Assembly (NCBI GenBank): GCA_003645975.1
Contig: QNDP01000097.1
Span: 1-6,135 of the forward strand
Direction: 5' to 3'
Length of the DNA: 6,135 bases
From: Candidatus Hydrothermota bacterium
GTDB lineage: Bacteria > Hydrothermota > Hydrothermia > B15-G9
The position numbers were made by a program, and so were the translations under genes. Each line of letters opens with the position of its first letter. The first letter of the stretch is position 1. The notes beneath the pieces were generated by a model. That model saw only the letters and a program-made list of their open reading frames with translations, did not search any database and was not told the origin of the DNA. Below, in pieces: positions 1 through 5,975 of this stretch.

Positions 1-231
1 CACGAAGACTGCCGCCGGCCTATGCGGATCGAACTCGTCTGCCGGCCTCTCCGCCTCTCCGAACTCCACTATAACCTCGCCGTTGCCATAGTCATAAAGC
101 CTGACCCAGAATCCGGGGCCAAGCTGAATCTCGATATATGGCGGCCAAGCATCTACATTCACCTCCGTTATCTTGCCGTTTGGAAAGAGTCTCTGTGCCA
201 TTTCCTCCAGCTTCTTCCTTTCCTCTGCCAT
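1..231 (-). CDS. Small hypothetical protein, N-terminal 77 residues (runs off left edge)
   Basis: The reading frame opens at an ATG at 231 and stays open to base 1, so the C-terminus lies outside the window. The product begins MAEERKKLEEMAQRLFPNG: a short charged helix, then a probable beta-rich part containing WPPYIEIQLGPGFWVRLYDY and NGEVIVEF. The start is supported by a TATA box (TATTTAAA on the minus strand, 263-256) that places transcription initiation about 2 nt upstream of the ATG; no Shine-Dalgarno is seen. The protein resembles its neighbour at 310-531: both have a helix followed by LFPN, and EVIVE about 33-35 residues later. I recognise no family and assign no function. That it is a real gene is well supported by promoter geometry and the paralogous neighbour. 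Confidence 0.75.
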   Translation of the reverse strand, partial: MAEERKKLEEMAQRLFPNGKITEVNVDAWPPYIEIQLGPGFWVRLYDYGNGEVIVEFGEAERPADEFDPHRPAAVFV

Positions 232-248
232 GGCGATATAGTAATGGA

Positions 249-267
249 TTCATAGTTTAAATAGTTT
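249..267 (-). promoter_or_regulatory. Archaeal TATA promoter for the gene at 1-231
   Basis: The plus strand reads TTCATAGTTTAAATAGTTT; read leftwards this gives a TATTTAAA box at 263-256, with the ATG 25 nt beyond its end. It matches the promoters at 549-567 and 3310-3328 at 17 of 19 positions. The predicted leader is about 2 nt. Confidence 0.75.
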
Positions 268-288
268 TTGTTGCTTAGAATCCAAGTC

Positions 289-309
289 AAAAAATAAAAT
301 AAAAGAAAA
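289..309 (-). terminator. T-rich archaeal-type terminator after the 73-residue gene
   Basis: Directly after the TAA stop (312-310) the minus strand has several consecutive T-runs (TTTTCTTTTATTTTATTTTTT) with no stem-loop. This is the usual form of an archaeal intrinsic terminator. It separates the gene at 310-531 from the promoter at 249-267. Confidence 0.65.
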
Positions 310-531
310 TTATTCTGCTTCGGGCTTGAAGACTAGCTCCACAATCACTTCGTCGCCGAGCTTTCTGCTCTTCATGATCACATACGCCTTGTCTGGGACA
401 TGAACTACCGCTTTCGCATTCGCTTCATCCCAATCGATCATCCTTGCATTCGGGAACAGAACGTCCTTCAGCACCTTCAACGCATCGCTGTCCTCGCCGT
501 ACAGCATAGCCTTCCACATCCTCGCATCCAT
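310..531 (-). CDS. Small hypothetical protein, 73 residues, related to the gene at 1-231
   Basis: The complete ORF begins MDARMWKAMLYGEDSDALKV and ends VELVFKPEAE. It has an N-terminal helical part (about residues 1-25), the motif LFPN (26-29), and probable beta strands around AKAVVHVP and DEVIVELVF. No membrane segment, signal peptide or metal motif is visible. LFPN and EVIVE are shared, at similar spacing, with the adjacent protein at 1-231, so the two are probably a tandem duplication. The ATG at 531 lies 25 nt from the end of a TATTTAAA box, exactly the geometry of the neighbouring gene, which supports a leaderless start; no Shine-Dalgarno is present. A poly-T terminator follows. The family is unrecognised; small accessory proteins of this type are common in archaeal viruses, but that is only context. 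Confidence 0.82.
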   Translation of the reverse strand: MDARMWKAMLYGEDSDALKVLKDVLFPNARMIDWDEANAKAVVHVPDKAYVIMKSRKLGDEVIVELVFKPEAE

Positions 532-548
532 GGCATTCCATAATATGA

Positions 549-567
549 TTCATAATTTAAATACTTT
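549..567 (-). promoter_or_regulatory. Archaeal TATA promoter for the gene at 310-531
   Basis: The plus strand reads TTCATAATTTAAATACTTT, identical over 19 bp to 3310-3328. On the minus strand the TATTTAAA box spans 563-556, and initiation about 26 nt from its centre falls at about 533, 2 nt before the ATG. Confidence 0.8.
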
Positions 568-831
568 ATGCCGATGTCCGATCTTGCTTGATTTCTATGC
601 CATTTCCGATTCCGAGTCCTGCATGCCGGGCCATATATAAAGGAAAACGCCTCTTGTGAGTGAAATCCGTGCCGAAAATGCCGAGTCCGAGTTGTCTGTG
701 CCTTGATTTCCAACCGTTTCCATGCCATTCCCGATTCCAAATGCCGTGTGTTGAGAATGCCAAGAAAATCAAGCCGATTCGAAAATGCCGATGCCGTGCA
801 TGTATTATGATACCAGCCTTTTCAGCATACG
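568..831. other. Non-coding region with short repeats between a promoter and a terminator
   Basis: I see no credible gene here; the ORFs crossing it lack a promoter or Shine-Dalgarno and are either shadows of the gene at 861-2201 or rich in Arg, His and Cys. The DNA is built from recurring words such as ATGCCGA, TTCCGA and GAGTCCG. TGCCGA occurs four times on the plus strand (569, 670, 679, 786) and TCGGCA never. ATGCCGAGTCCG at 678-689 recurs twice in the region after 3329. The promoter-like element at 632-650 is also here. Confidence 0.6.
632..650 (-). promoter_or_regulatory. Left copy of a 19-bp inverted repeat with a TATA box, pointing left
   Basis: On the minus strand this reads GCGTTTTCCTTTATATATG, an exact 19-bp match to the plus strand at 3741-3759. 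It contains a good archaeal TATA box (TTTATATA, 641-634). As a promoter it would initiate near 611 and give the 73-residue gene an upstream start with a leader of about 80 nt. Its exact conservation could also mean a protein-binding or recombination site. Confidence 0.55.
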
Positions 832-860
832 ACAAAATTATAAAATGCGATGCAAGAAAA
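832..860 (-). terminator. T-rich terminator after the ATPase/metallopeptidase operon
   Basis: Immediately after the TGA at 863-861 the minus strand has T-runs (TTTTCTTG, then ATTTTATAATTTTG). Stem-loop potential is not obvious, as is usual for archaeal terminators. The runs are interrupted, so termination may be partial. Confidence 0.45.
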
Positions 861-2201
861 TCATGCCGTTTCGAGGTTCAGCACCATCCATCCGAGCCGT
901 TCCAGTTCCTGCACCGTCTCCTGCTTCGCGTCCCGAGTCGCGACTGCAATCTTGTTTCCGAATCCCATGCCGTTCAGCTCTTCCGTCAGCCCTGCCGCGT
1001 TGTCGAACCACATGTCCGAGAACAGCACCGCAATCCGAGCCCTCGCCTTCCTGATCTCTCGCATCAGCATCGGCCTCGCATTCCTGACCGCCATCGTCGG
1101 ATCCGTGCCGCCGAACGTCCTCGCCATCCTGATCCGATCGCTCTTTCGCTCGATCCTGCCTGTTTCTGCAATCCTGGTATCGAAGACCGCCCATATGACT
1201 TTTGCATCCGCCGCCCTGACCATCGCTCGAACCTCAGCCAAGAACTGCTCGAACTGCTCGTTGCTGATCGACCCGCTCGTGTCGCCGAGCACGAAGACGA
1301 CCGGCTGTCCGCGATCCTTGACTTTGCCTTTCCACCTCGGCACAGCGTACGATGGCCACGACCACGACTGCCTCTTCCGCCTCTGCGCCGTCGCCCACTT
1401 CCTTAGCACCGACCGCCAATCGATCTCTGCCTTGTCCATGTCCTCGAGCCACTCCTTAACCTCGCCGGGCATGTTTCCGGCCATCTTCGCTCCCTGCCTC
1501 ATCGCATCCCTGAGCTGCCTCGCTACCTGCTTCCTGTCCGCCGCCTTCTCAATATCCGAGCTCGGCTTCTTGATCGTCCTGCCTTGCGACTTCCTGAACT
1601 CCCTGCCCGCCTTTGCCGGTCCAAGATCCGGCGCCTGTTCCTGTCCCTGCCCTCGTCCCGTGCTTCCATTCTTCTGTCCCTGCTTCTTACATCCACCACC
1701 GCATCCGCCCTGCCCCGGCCTCATTACTTGCCTTATTTGCTTATCTTTGACAATCGCGTCATATACGACCTTGAACTCGAGTGCATCGACCTTTGCGATT
1801 TCACGATGGCCGAACTCGATGACGTAGTCATTATACCGATTCCATGTTTTGACTGCCACGATCTCCGGCCTCTGCATTCCTGACTTGTCGAGGGCGTAGT
1901 TTACGATTGCATCTGCCGCGATATTCGATACGACTGGATGCAAGTTCTTGCCCCGATCGACGTGCTCCAAGACCACATGCAAAAGCTCGTGGGCGATAAC
2001 ATATTCCTGCTCTTCGATCTTGAAATCAAAGAACCGATCCGTAACGTAAATGTTCTTGCCATCTGTCCATGCGATGTTCTCCTTGTCGCCCTGCACATAG
2101 ACGTAGCCGAGCTTCGACGCCGGAAGTCCTAGCCACGGTCTCATCAACGTCAGCCGGGCCAAGACCTTCCGCACTTGCTTCCTCGCCCTCGCGATATCCA
2201 T
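861..2201 (-). CDS. Metallopeptidase-like protein with C-terminal VWA-like domain (DUF2201/COG3864 type)
   Basis: The 446-residue product has a zinc-peptidase-like N-terminal domain with HELLHVVLEH (His71, Glu72, His75, His80), followed by NIAADAIVN (93-101), where Asp97 may be a further metal ligand as in this family. A glycine-rich linker (163-194) contains CGGGC. The C-terminal VWA-like domain has a DTSGS metal-site motif (307-311), GGTD (364-367) and FSD (394-396). This order is that of the DUF2201 predicted metal-dependent peptidases, which are usually encoded beside a MoxR ATPase, as here. The partner probably energises it to remodel an unknown protein or complex; whether it cleaves peptides is not shown. 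A GTG at 2207 would give a 4-bp overlap with the upstream gene, but the ATG at 2201 sits 7 nt after GGGGGTG and is preferred. Confidence 0.92.
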   Translation of the reverse strand: MDIARARKQVRKVLARLTLMRPWLGLPASKLGYVYVQGDKENIAWTDGKNIYVTDRFFDFKIEEQEYVIAHELLHVVLEHVDRGKNLHPVVSNIAADAIVNYALDKSGMQRPEIVAVKTWNRYNDYVIEFGHREIAKVDALEFKVVYDAIVKDKQIRQVMRPGQGGCGGGCKKQGQKNGSTGRGQGQEQAPDLGPAKAGREFRKSQGRTIKKPSSDIEKAADRKQVARQLRDAMRQGAKMAGNMPGEVKEWLEDMDKAEIDWRSVLRKWATAQRRKRQSWSWPSYAVPRWKGKVKDRGQPVVFVLGDTSGSISNEQFEQFLAEVRAMVRAADAKVIWAVFDTRIAETGRIERKSDRIRMARTFGGTDPTMAVRNARPMLMREIRKARARIAVLFSDMWFDNAAGLTEELNGMGFGNKIAVATRDAKQETVQELERLGWMVLNLETA

Positions 2202-2203
2202 TT

Positions 2204-3295
2204 TCACGCACCCCCGACTAGCTCCGACAACACTGACCTTAGCCGCTTATCCTTCCTTGCCAAACGCATGATCTCTCTGACCGCCCTCGCCCGAGCCTTC
2301 GCCGGCAGGAATCGAATCGCAACGACCGCCAGCTCCATGACTTCACCGTCCTTAATGCCGACGCTCGTAATCCAGTCCGCGAGCTTATCCGCCTTCGCCA
2401 TGCCGATCACGTACAGTTGCTGGTCAAATTCCAGCGACTTGAAGTAATCGATATCCGATAATGCACGACCGACGTCGATGCGATAGCTCATGAACGAACG
2501 AAATGCTGCCCCCGCTTCCGATCCGACGTACTGATCGACGTCATCGTAATTCGCGAGACCGGATTCGAGATCGAGGATGAATCCAGTCCACGCTCTCGGC
2601 GTTGGATACGGTTCGAGACTCGATTCTGAGACCGTCTCCGTGACCAAAAAGTCGGGCTTGGCAGTCAAGAACGCGAAGACTGGCCTCGACCTGTCGCTGA
2701 GATCGTAATGCGAGGTCATAAACTCGACCCACTCGCTGACATTCGGTGCTTCGAATTCGATGATACGAAGCCTGTTCACGACCGGCGCCGCAAGTTCTGA
2801 CGCCAGGACCGAATGCTCGGGCCTGTTGCCGGCTGCGACAATCCAGATACCGGGACTGAGCTTGACGAATCCGATTCTGCGACTGCCGAGCAATTGCATG
2901 AGCACGGCCTTGACATCGTCGCTGGCCGGATTCGTAATTTCATCGACAAACAACATGCCTCTCTGCCCGGACCGGGCGAGAACTGACAACCACTCCGGCA
3001 CTCGATACGAGAATGTCTCCGCACTCGGGTCGGCGATGACGTTCGGAAGACCAAGCAGATCGACGTCGCGAGTGCCTGACAGTCTGAATTCAACAAAGAC
3101 GAAATGCTTACTTGGATCAATTTCCATGCCCTGACTCCACTCCCTGAACTCGAGGCCGAGTCTCGATGCCAGAGCCTGAGCCAACTGCCTGACCGTTTCC
3201 GACTTTCCGATGCCCGGCGGGCCGAGCAAAAGAATCGGCCTCGCCGGTGGCCGCGATGCTGATCCGAACCTGTCCAAAAACGTCTTCGGCTTCAT
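2204..3295 (-). CDS. MoxR-family AAA+ ATPase
   Basis: The 363-residue product has a Walker A motif GPPGIGKS (25-32), Walker B MLFVDE (114-119), sensor 1 Asn in AAGNRP (N157), a probable arginine finger in PVVNRL (R175), and a sensor-2-like PTPRAW (232-237). These give the single AAA+ core of the MoxR/dynein-related group, followed by a helical C-terminal part. MoxR ATPases hydrolyse ATP as ring oligomers and work with VWA-domain partners in maturing or remodelling protein complexes (known pairs: RavA/ViaA, CbbQ/CbbO, NorQ/NorD). The partner is the next gene, 2 nt downstream. Two in-frame ATGs exist, at 3301 and 3295. The TATA box predicts initiation near 3294, so the 3301 codon would not be transcribed and 3295 is preferred (3301 adds Met-Ile). 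No Shine-Dalgarno precedes either. Confidence 0.93.
   Translation of the reverse strand: MKPKTFLDRFGSASRPPARPILLLGPPGIGKSETVRQLAQALASRLGLEFREWSQGMEIDPSKHFVFVEFRLSGTRDVDLLGLPNVIADPSAETFSYRVPEWLSVLARSGQRGMLFVDEITNPASDDVKAVLMQLLGSRRIGFVKLSPGIWIVAAGNRPEHSVLASELAAPVVNRLRIIEFEAPNVSEWVEFMTSHYDLSDRSRPVFAFLTAKPDFLVTETVSESSLEPYPTPRAWTGFILDLESGLANYDDVDQYVGSEAGAAFRSFMSYRIDVGRALSDIDYFKSLEFDQQLYVIGMAKADKLADWITSVGIKDGEVMELAVVAIRFLPAKARARAVREIMRLARKDKRLRSVLSELVGGA
2209..2215 (-). promoter_or_regulatory. Shine-Dalgarno that decides the start of the metallopeptidase/VWA gene
   Basis: The minus strand reads GGGGGTG, a near match to the archaeal consensus GGAGGTG. It is 7 nt from the ATG at 2201 but only 1 nt from the alternative GTG at 2207. 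It lies within the last codons of the ATPase gene, so the two genes are probably translationally coupled. Confidence 0.6.
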
Positions 3296-3309
3296 GATCA
3301 TAGATTGTA

Positions 3310-3328
3310 TTCATAATTTAAATACTTT
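3310..3328 (-). promoter_or_regulatory. Archaeal TATA promoter of the ATPase/metallopeptidase operon
   Basis: The plus strand is TTCATAATTTAAATACTTT, the same 19 bp as at 549-567. The minus-strand TATTTAAA box is 3324-3317; initiation about 26 nt from its centre falls near 3294, at the ATG of 3295. No other promoter is visible before the metallopeptidase gene, so both genes should be on one mRNA. Confidence 0.8.
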
Positions 3329-3368
3329 TTGTTTCGAGTCTGAGATTGGCGAGTGCCGAGATTCGAGA

Positions 3369-3401
3369 ATGCCGAGTCCGTATGTCATATGCCGAGTCCG
3401 T
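3369..3401 (+). repeat. Two 13-bp direct repeats, 20-bp period
   Basis: ATGCCGAGTCCGT occurs at 3369-3381 and 3389-3401. The first 12 bases occur again at 678-689. Related forms flank them (GTGCCGAGATTCGAG from 3353; ATGCCGAATGTCGAGTCCG from 3598). A 20-bp start-to-start spacing is near two helical turns, so one protein could bind both copies on the same DNA face. Confidence 0.7.
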
Positions 3402-3614
3402 GGCCGTCGCAGTCGCAGGATCGTGAATCGCAAACACCGAATCCGAATTTCGTGCAATTTTACTGCCCGCCCCGTGGATGTTAGCCCGTATATTAGCCGA
3501 TGCATACCGCAGATCCGAATCCGAAAAACACGATATTCAGGCAATTTTATAATAATGCCGTATGCCGAACGGCCTCGTATAATTACACGTCCGCGACATG
3601 CCGAATGTCGAGTC

Positions 3615-3700
3615 CGCATATGCAGTCAAGCAAATCCGACACATGCGATTCGAATGCCGATCCGCGTCGCCTTCGCATATGCAATCAATACATTTCCGAC
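3615..3700 (+). repeat. Diverged 26/27-bp direct repeat pair
   Basis: The copies are 3615-3640 and 3674-3700, starting 59 bp apart. Both begin CGCATATGCA and end TCCGAC, with a similar centre (GTCAAGCAAA against ATCAATACATT). The palindrome CATATG forms the core of each. They may be paired binding sites or the remains of a duplication. Confidence 0.55.
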
Positions 3701-3740
3701 GCCAACCTGCCGATTTCAGCCCGAATTCGCATCGCAAAGT

Positions 3741-3759
3741 GCGTTTTCCTTTATATATG
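3741..3759 (+). promoter_or_regulatory. Right copy of the 19-bp inverted repeat with a TATA box, pointing right
   Basis: GCGTTTTCCTTTATATATG is exactly the reverse complement of 632-650. Its TATA box (TTTATATA, 3750-3757) would initiate near 3780, giving the 483-residue gene a leader of about 43 nt, in addition to the nearer promoter at 3791-3797. Confidence 0.6.
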
Positions 3760-3787
3760 ACCGAGCCGCCGAACTGCCTGTGCCGAA

Positions 3788-3800
3788 TCGTTATATACGC
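3788..3800 (+). promoter_or_regulatory. Proximal TATA promoter of the 483-residue gene
   Basis: TTATATA at 3791-3797 is centred about 29 nt before the ATG at 3823, so initiation should fall about 2-3 nt upstream of the start codon. There is no Shine-Dalgarno between them. This matches the spacing seen for the minus-strand promoters. Confidence 0.6.
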
Positions 3801-3822
3801 CGCCTGACTTTGCAAATCCGTC

Positions 3823-5274
3823 ATGCCGAATCTCAAGGACGAGATCGAGAGACTGAAGGACGAGCTATCCAGAATCAAGCCCTCGAAGCAAGGTCCGCAC
3901 CCCGGAAAGCTCGTCGAGTGGCTTCGCGAATTCGCCGACCTGCTCGAGGCATTCATCAACGAGCCGACTCCGATGGACAGGCGCCGACTCGAATCGTACA
4001 AGTCCAGATTCGCCGAACTCGCGAACGCAATATCCGGATACTTCGGCTGGGCCGTCAGCAAGATTCCGTGGCTGTCCGATCTCCATGCATGGCTCGACCA
4101 GTTCGAATTTGTCGTTCCGCCGACTATGACCATAGACGCCGAGCTCCGAGACCGAATTGCCGAGCCTTTAGTCCGAGTCCTCGAACAGGCGATCGAACTG
4201 GGCAAGGGCAGGCAGAAGCTCAAGCTGATCCGGCCGTATCTCGACATCTACACCGCAATCACAGCCGAAACGCAGGAACGGTTGTCCGACCTCGGACTGG
4301 CGGTCTTCGCCGAATACGACCAACGCGTCAAGGCCATCGACTCGGTTATCGACTGGGCCGAACAACTGCAACGAACTCTGTCCGAACGGCTCGCATCCAA
4401 TCCCGACGTGCAATCCGCATTCAAGACGCTGATCCGCAATCTCAAACAGGCTAAGTCGAGGGCCGATCCTCGCATCGCAATCGCCGCGCTCCGCAGGTTC
4501 AAGAAGCGAATCCTCGACCTCATAGCCAAATCCGTGGCCGAGACCGCCGGTCTCATTCTCGACCAGCTGATTCCGATCGCCAAGTCTCCGATTCCGATTC
4601 CCGACGCCGACCTCGACGCATATGTCAAGAGCCTTCTCGACGTCCTGCCCTCCGACATCGATCTCATAGCCAAGATCCGGCGCTACACCCTGCCCGTCCC
4701 GGCCGAGCACGCGAACGTATTCGGCTGGCGGTTCACGATCGACTACTCCGGCTACGTCCCGGGCTACGGCCAGTCCGACTACGCGACGTGCACGATCTCC
4801 ATGTCCCGATCCATACTCGACTACGAGCCGAAGACGAGACAGCCGCAGACCCGCAAGTTCTGGCTCACGATCCGGTTCACGGCCGACAGCAAAGAGATCG
4901 GTAGTTCGGCAATCAGCTTCACGACTCGGACCGTATGGCAGGGCGAGCCGGGCGAGGGCGGTCGGCCGGTCGGCATGGAGCTCAAGTCGTATTCGATATC
5001 CGGCGATGAAGAAACGGCCGTGTCCGGCATCTATCTGCTGTATCTGGCGATGACCGAATTCCCGACCCGGATCGGAGGCAGGATCAATACCAAGCCCAGC
5101 GAGTGCACAGCGTTCGGCGGCGACAAAGATCTGTCTAGGCCCGGATGCACGGCTTGGACTGCGATTGCCTGTCTATGGTCTGCCCTGTCGCAGTTGCCGA
5201 GCCAGTACAGGCGAATGGCCGAGTCGAGGCCGGACATCCGGAACGTCGACACCGAATACATTACGCGGGGCTGA
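3823..5274 (+). CDS. Hypothetical 483-residue protein with N-terminal coiled coil
   Basis: I do not recognise the family. Residues 4-19 (LKDEIERLKDELSRIK) show hydrophobic residues at heptad spacing and should form a short coiled coil. Up to about residue 280 the protein is mainly helical, charged and rich in Leu, Ala, Arg and Glu. From about 288 (YTLPVP) it changes to a Tyr/Gly/Thr-rich, probably beta-stranded part with WRFTIDYSGY, a Gly/Pro loop near QGEPGEGG, and several cysteines late in the chain (SECTAF, PGCTAW, IACLW). No signal peptide, membrane helix or nucleotide-binding motif is seen. A helical-then-beta layout could suit a structural or adhesion protein, but that is speculative. 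The ATG at 3823 is set by the proximal TATA box. Its last 100 bp are overlapped antisense by the next gene. Confidence 0.85.
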   Translation: MPNLKDEIERLKDELSRIKPSKQGPHPGKLVEWLREFADLLEAFINEPTPMDRRRLESYKSRFAELANAISGYFGWAVSKIPWLSDLHAWLDQFEFVVPPTMTIDAELRDRIAEPLVRVLEQAIELGKGRQKLKLIRPYLDIYTAITAETQERLSDLGLAVFAEYDQRVKAIDSVIDWAEQLQRTLSERLASNPDVQSAFKTLIRNLKQAKSRADPRIAIAALRRFKKRILDLIAKSVAETAGLILDQLIPIAKSPIPIPDADLDAYVKSLLDVLPSDIDLIAKIRRYTLPVPAEHANVFGWRFTIDYSGYVPGYGQSDYATCTISMSRSILDYEPKTRQPQTRKFWLTIRFTADSKEIGSSAISFTTRTVWQGEPGEGGRPVGMELKSYSISGDEETAVSGIYLLYLAMTEFPTRIGGRINTKPSECTAFGGDKDLSRPGCTAWTAIACLWSALSQLPSQYRRMAESRPDIRNVDTEYITRG

Positions 5275-5748
5275 AGACTGACTGACCGTATCGAGGAGCG
5301 AAACCTTGCCCCGGATCGAGGTCTGAATCGCATGCCGTAGTTGCTTGTCCATCCGCCACGCCGTCACCTGCACATTCGAAAGCCGATGCCGATACTGAAC
5401 GAATCTCGCAATCGCCGTCGCAACCTGTCTGTCGCCGATGCCGATGCCGAGCAGGTAATCGACCGCTGACTGGCTGGTCTTGAATCCGTCTCCGACTGGC
5501 ACAACGACTGCTTGAACCGCCGACCGATCGACTTCGTCCACGACGCCGACGACCGAAACGCGATGCCATCTGCCGTCCTGCCACGTCCTCGCAGGCACAG
5601 ATACGAATCTCGGTCTGCGATAGCCGAACAGACGATGCGCGGTCGCCGGATCGAAATGCGCCGTCCACCATAACGCCGGATCGTAGCCGAGCCGAGTCAG
5701 GAAATCGCTAAACATCGCCAAGACCAAAACGACCGAATCGACGATCAT
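5173..5748 (-). CDS. Hypothetical 191-residue protein
   Basis: The ATG at 5748 is well supported: a perfect GGAGGTGA lies 6 nt upstream and the start overlaps the previous gene's stop in an ATGA. The product starts with a hydrophobic stretch (IVDSVVLVLAMFSDFL) and continues with WWTAHFDPATAHRLFGYRRP, a probable beta-rich centre (VSVVGVVDEVD, VQAVVVPVGDG) and LGIGIGDRQVATAIARFVQY. I recognise no family. The early hydrophobic segment is too interrupted to call a membrane helix with confidence. The final 34 codons including the stop lie antisense to the 483-residue gene; there, third-position GC is 17/33 here against 28/33 for the opposite gene, so that tail is probably less constrained. It follows two membrane-protein genes and may act with them. 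Confidence 0.75.
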   Translation of the reverse strand: MIVDSVVLVLAMFSDFLTRLGYDPALWWTAHFDPATAHRLFGYRRPRFVSVPARTWQDGRWHRVSVVGVVDEVDRSAVQAVVVPVGDGFKTSQSAVDYLLGIGIGDRQVATAIARFVQYRHRLSNVQVTAWRMDKQLRHAIQTSIRGKVSLLDTVSQSSAPRNVFGVDVPDVRPRLGHSPVLARQLRQGRP

Positions 5749-5975
5749 AAAATCTCACCTCCGCCAAAAAGCTCGTCCTTCCATAGACAATACAACACAA
5801 TCAAATCAACAACGATCCACAGAAACTCATGCACCGCAAATACGCCGAATGTCGTTGGGCTAATGACTTTATCGACAAAATCACGATAAGCCATATGAAG
5901 CAACCACCCGGACAAGAAGCACATCTCACCGAACAGCATAAGCAAAAGCAAATTGATCAAACCTACTGCCTTCAT
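5745..5975 (-). CDS. Small membrane protein, 76 residues, two predicted helices
   Basis: Two hydrophobic segments are clear: about residues 5-28 (from GLINLLLLMLFGEM) and about 45-65 (from FAVHEFLWIVVDLIVLYCLW), separated by a short charged loop (YRDFVDK). The C-terminus is DELFGGGEIL. The ATG at 5975 overlaps the previous stop as TAATG, and GGTGAT ends 5 nt upstream; its own TGA overlaps the next ATG. The size and two-helix layout are compatible with a holin-like or other small viral membrane protein, but no family-specific motif is present and that label would be a guess. Confidence 0.8.
   Translation of the reverse strand: MKAVGLINLLLLMLFGEMCFLSGWLLHMAYRDFVDKVISPTTFGVFAVHEFLWIVVDLIVLYCLWKDELFGGGEIL
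5755..5762 (-). promoter_or_regulatory. Perfect Shine-Dalgarno before the 191-residue gene
   Basis: The minus strand reads GGAGGTGA, fully complementary to the 3' end of archaeal 16S rRNA, 6 nt before the ATG at 5748. It lies inside the upstream gene, indicating translational coupling and fixing the start. Confidence 0.8.

Larger units (their letters stand above)
3329..3787. other. Long divergent intergenic region with direct repeats and TATA-like clusters
   Basis: This stretch of about 460 bp lies between the leftward ATPase operon and the rightward 483-residue gene. ORFs across it lack start signals and encode implausible Arg/Ile-rich sequences. It holds eight plus-strand TGCCGA words and no TCGGCA, tandem copies of ATGCCGAGTCCGT, a diverged 26/27-bp repeat, and AT islands in otherwise GC-rich DNA (for example 3454-3462, 3541-3553 and 3572-3578). 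GCAATTTTA occurs twice (3454, 3541). It is longer and more repetitive than a pair of promoters needs. A replication origin, a partition or operator region, or an untranslated RNA are all possible; none is shown. No tRNA was recognised. Confidence 0.55.

Noticed and set aside
477..740. Apparent protein similarity (AFSFIY) between open frames in the two intergenic regions
   Set aside because: It comes entirely from the shared 19-bp inverted DNA element and is better explained as a regulatory repeat.
850..1827. Long plus-strand open frame of 325 codons
   Set aside because: It is antisense to the metallopeptidase/VWA gene, whose motifs are unmistakable. Its product is Ser/Pro/Cys-rich low complexity with no start signal.
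3311..3619. Minus-strand open frame of 102 codons in the intergenic region
   Set aside because: It overlaps the ATPase promoter, has no TATA or Shine-Dalgarno, and encodes an Arg/Ile-rich sequence.
3329..3822. CRISPR array or tRNA gene
   Set aside because: Repeats are too short, too few and irregular for CRISPR, and no cloverleaf or T-loop consensus was found.
3210..4454. Plus-strand open frame of 414 codons
   Set aside because: It begins inside the ATPase gene, crosses the divergent promoters and continues out of frame through the 483-residue gene. Its Arg-rich composition is that of a shadow frame.
4168..4710. Minus-strand open frame of 180 codons
   Set aside because: It lies wholly antisense to the 483-residue gene, without promoter or Shine-Dalgarno.
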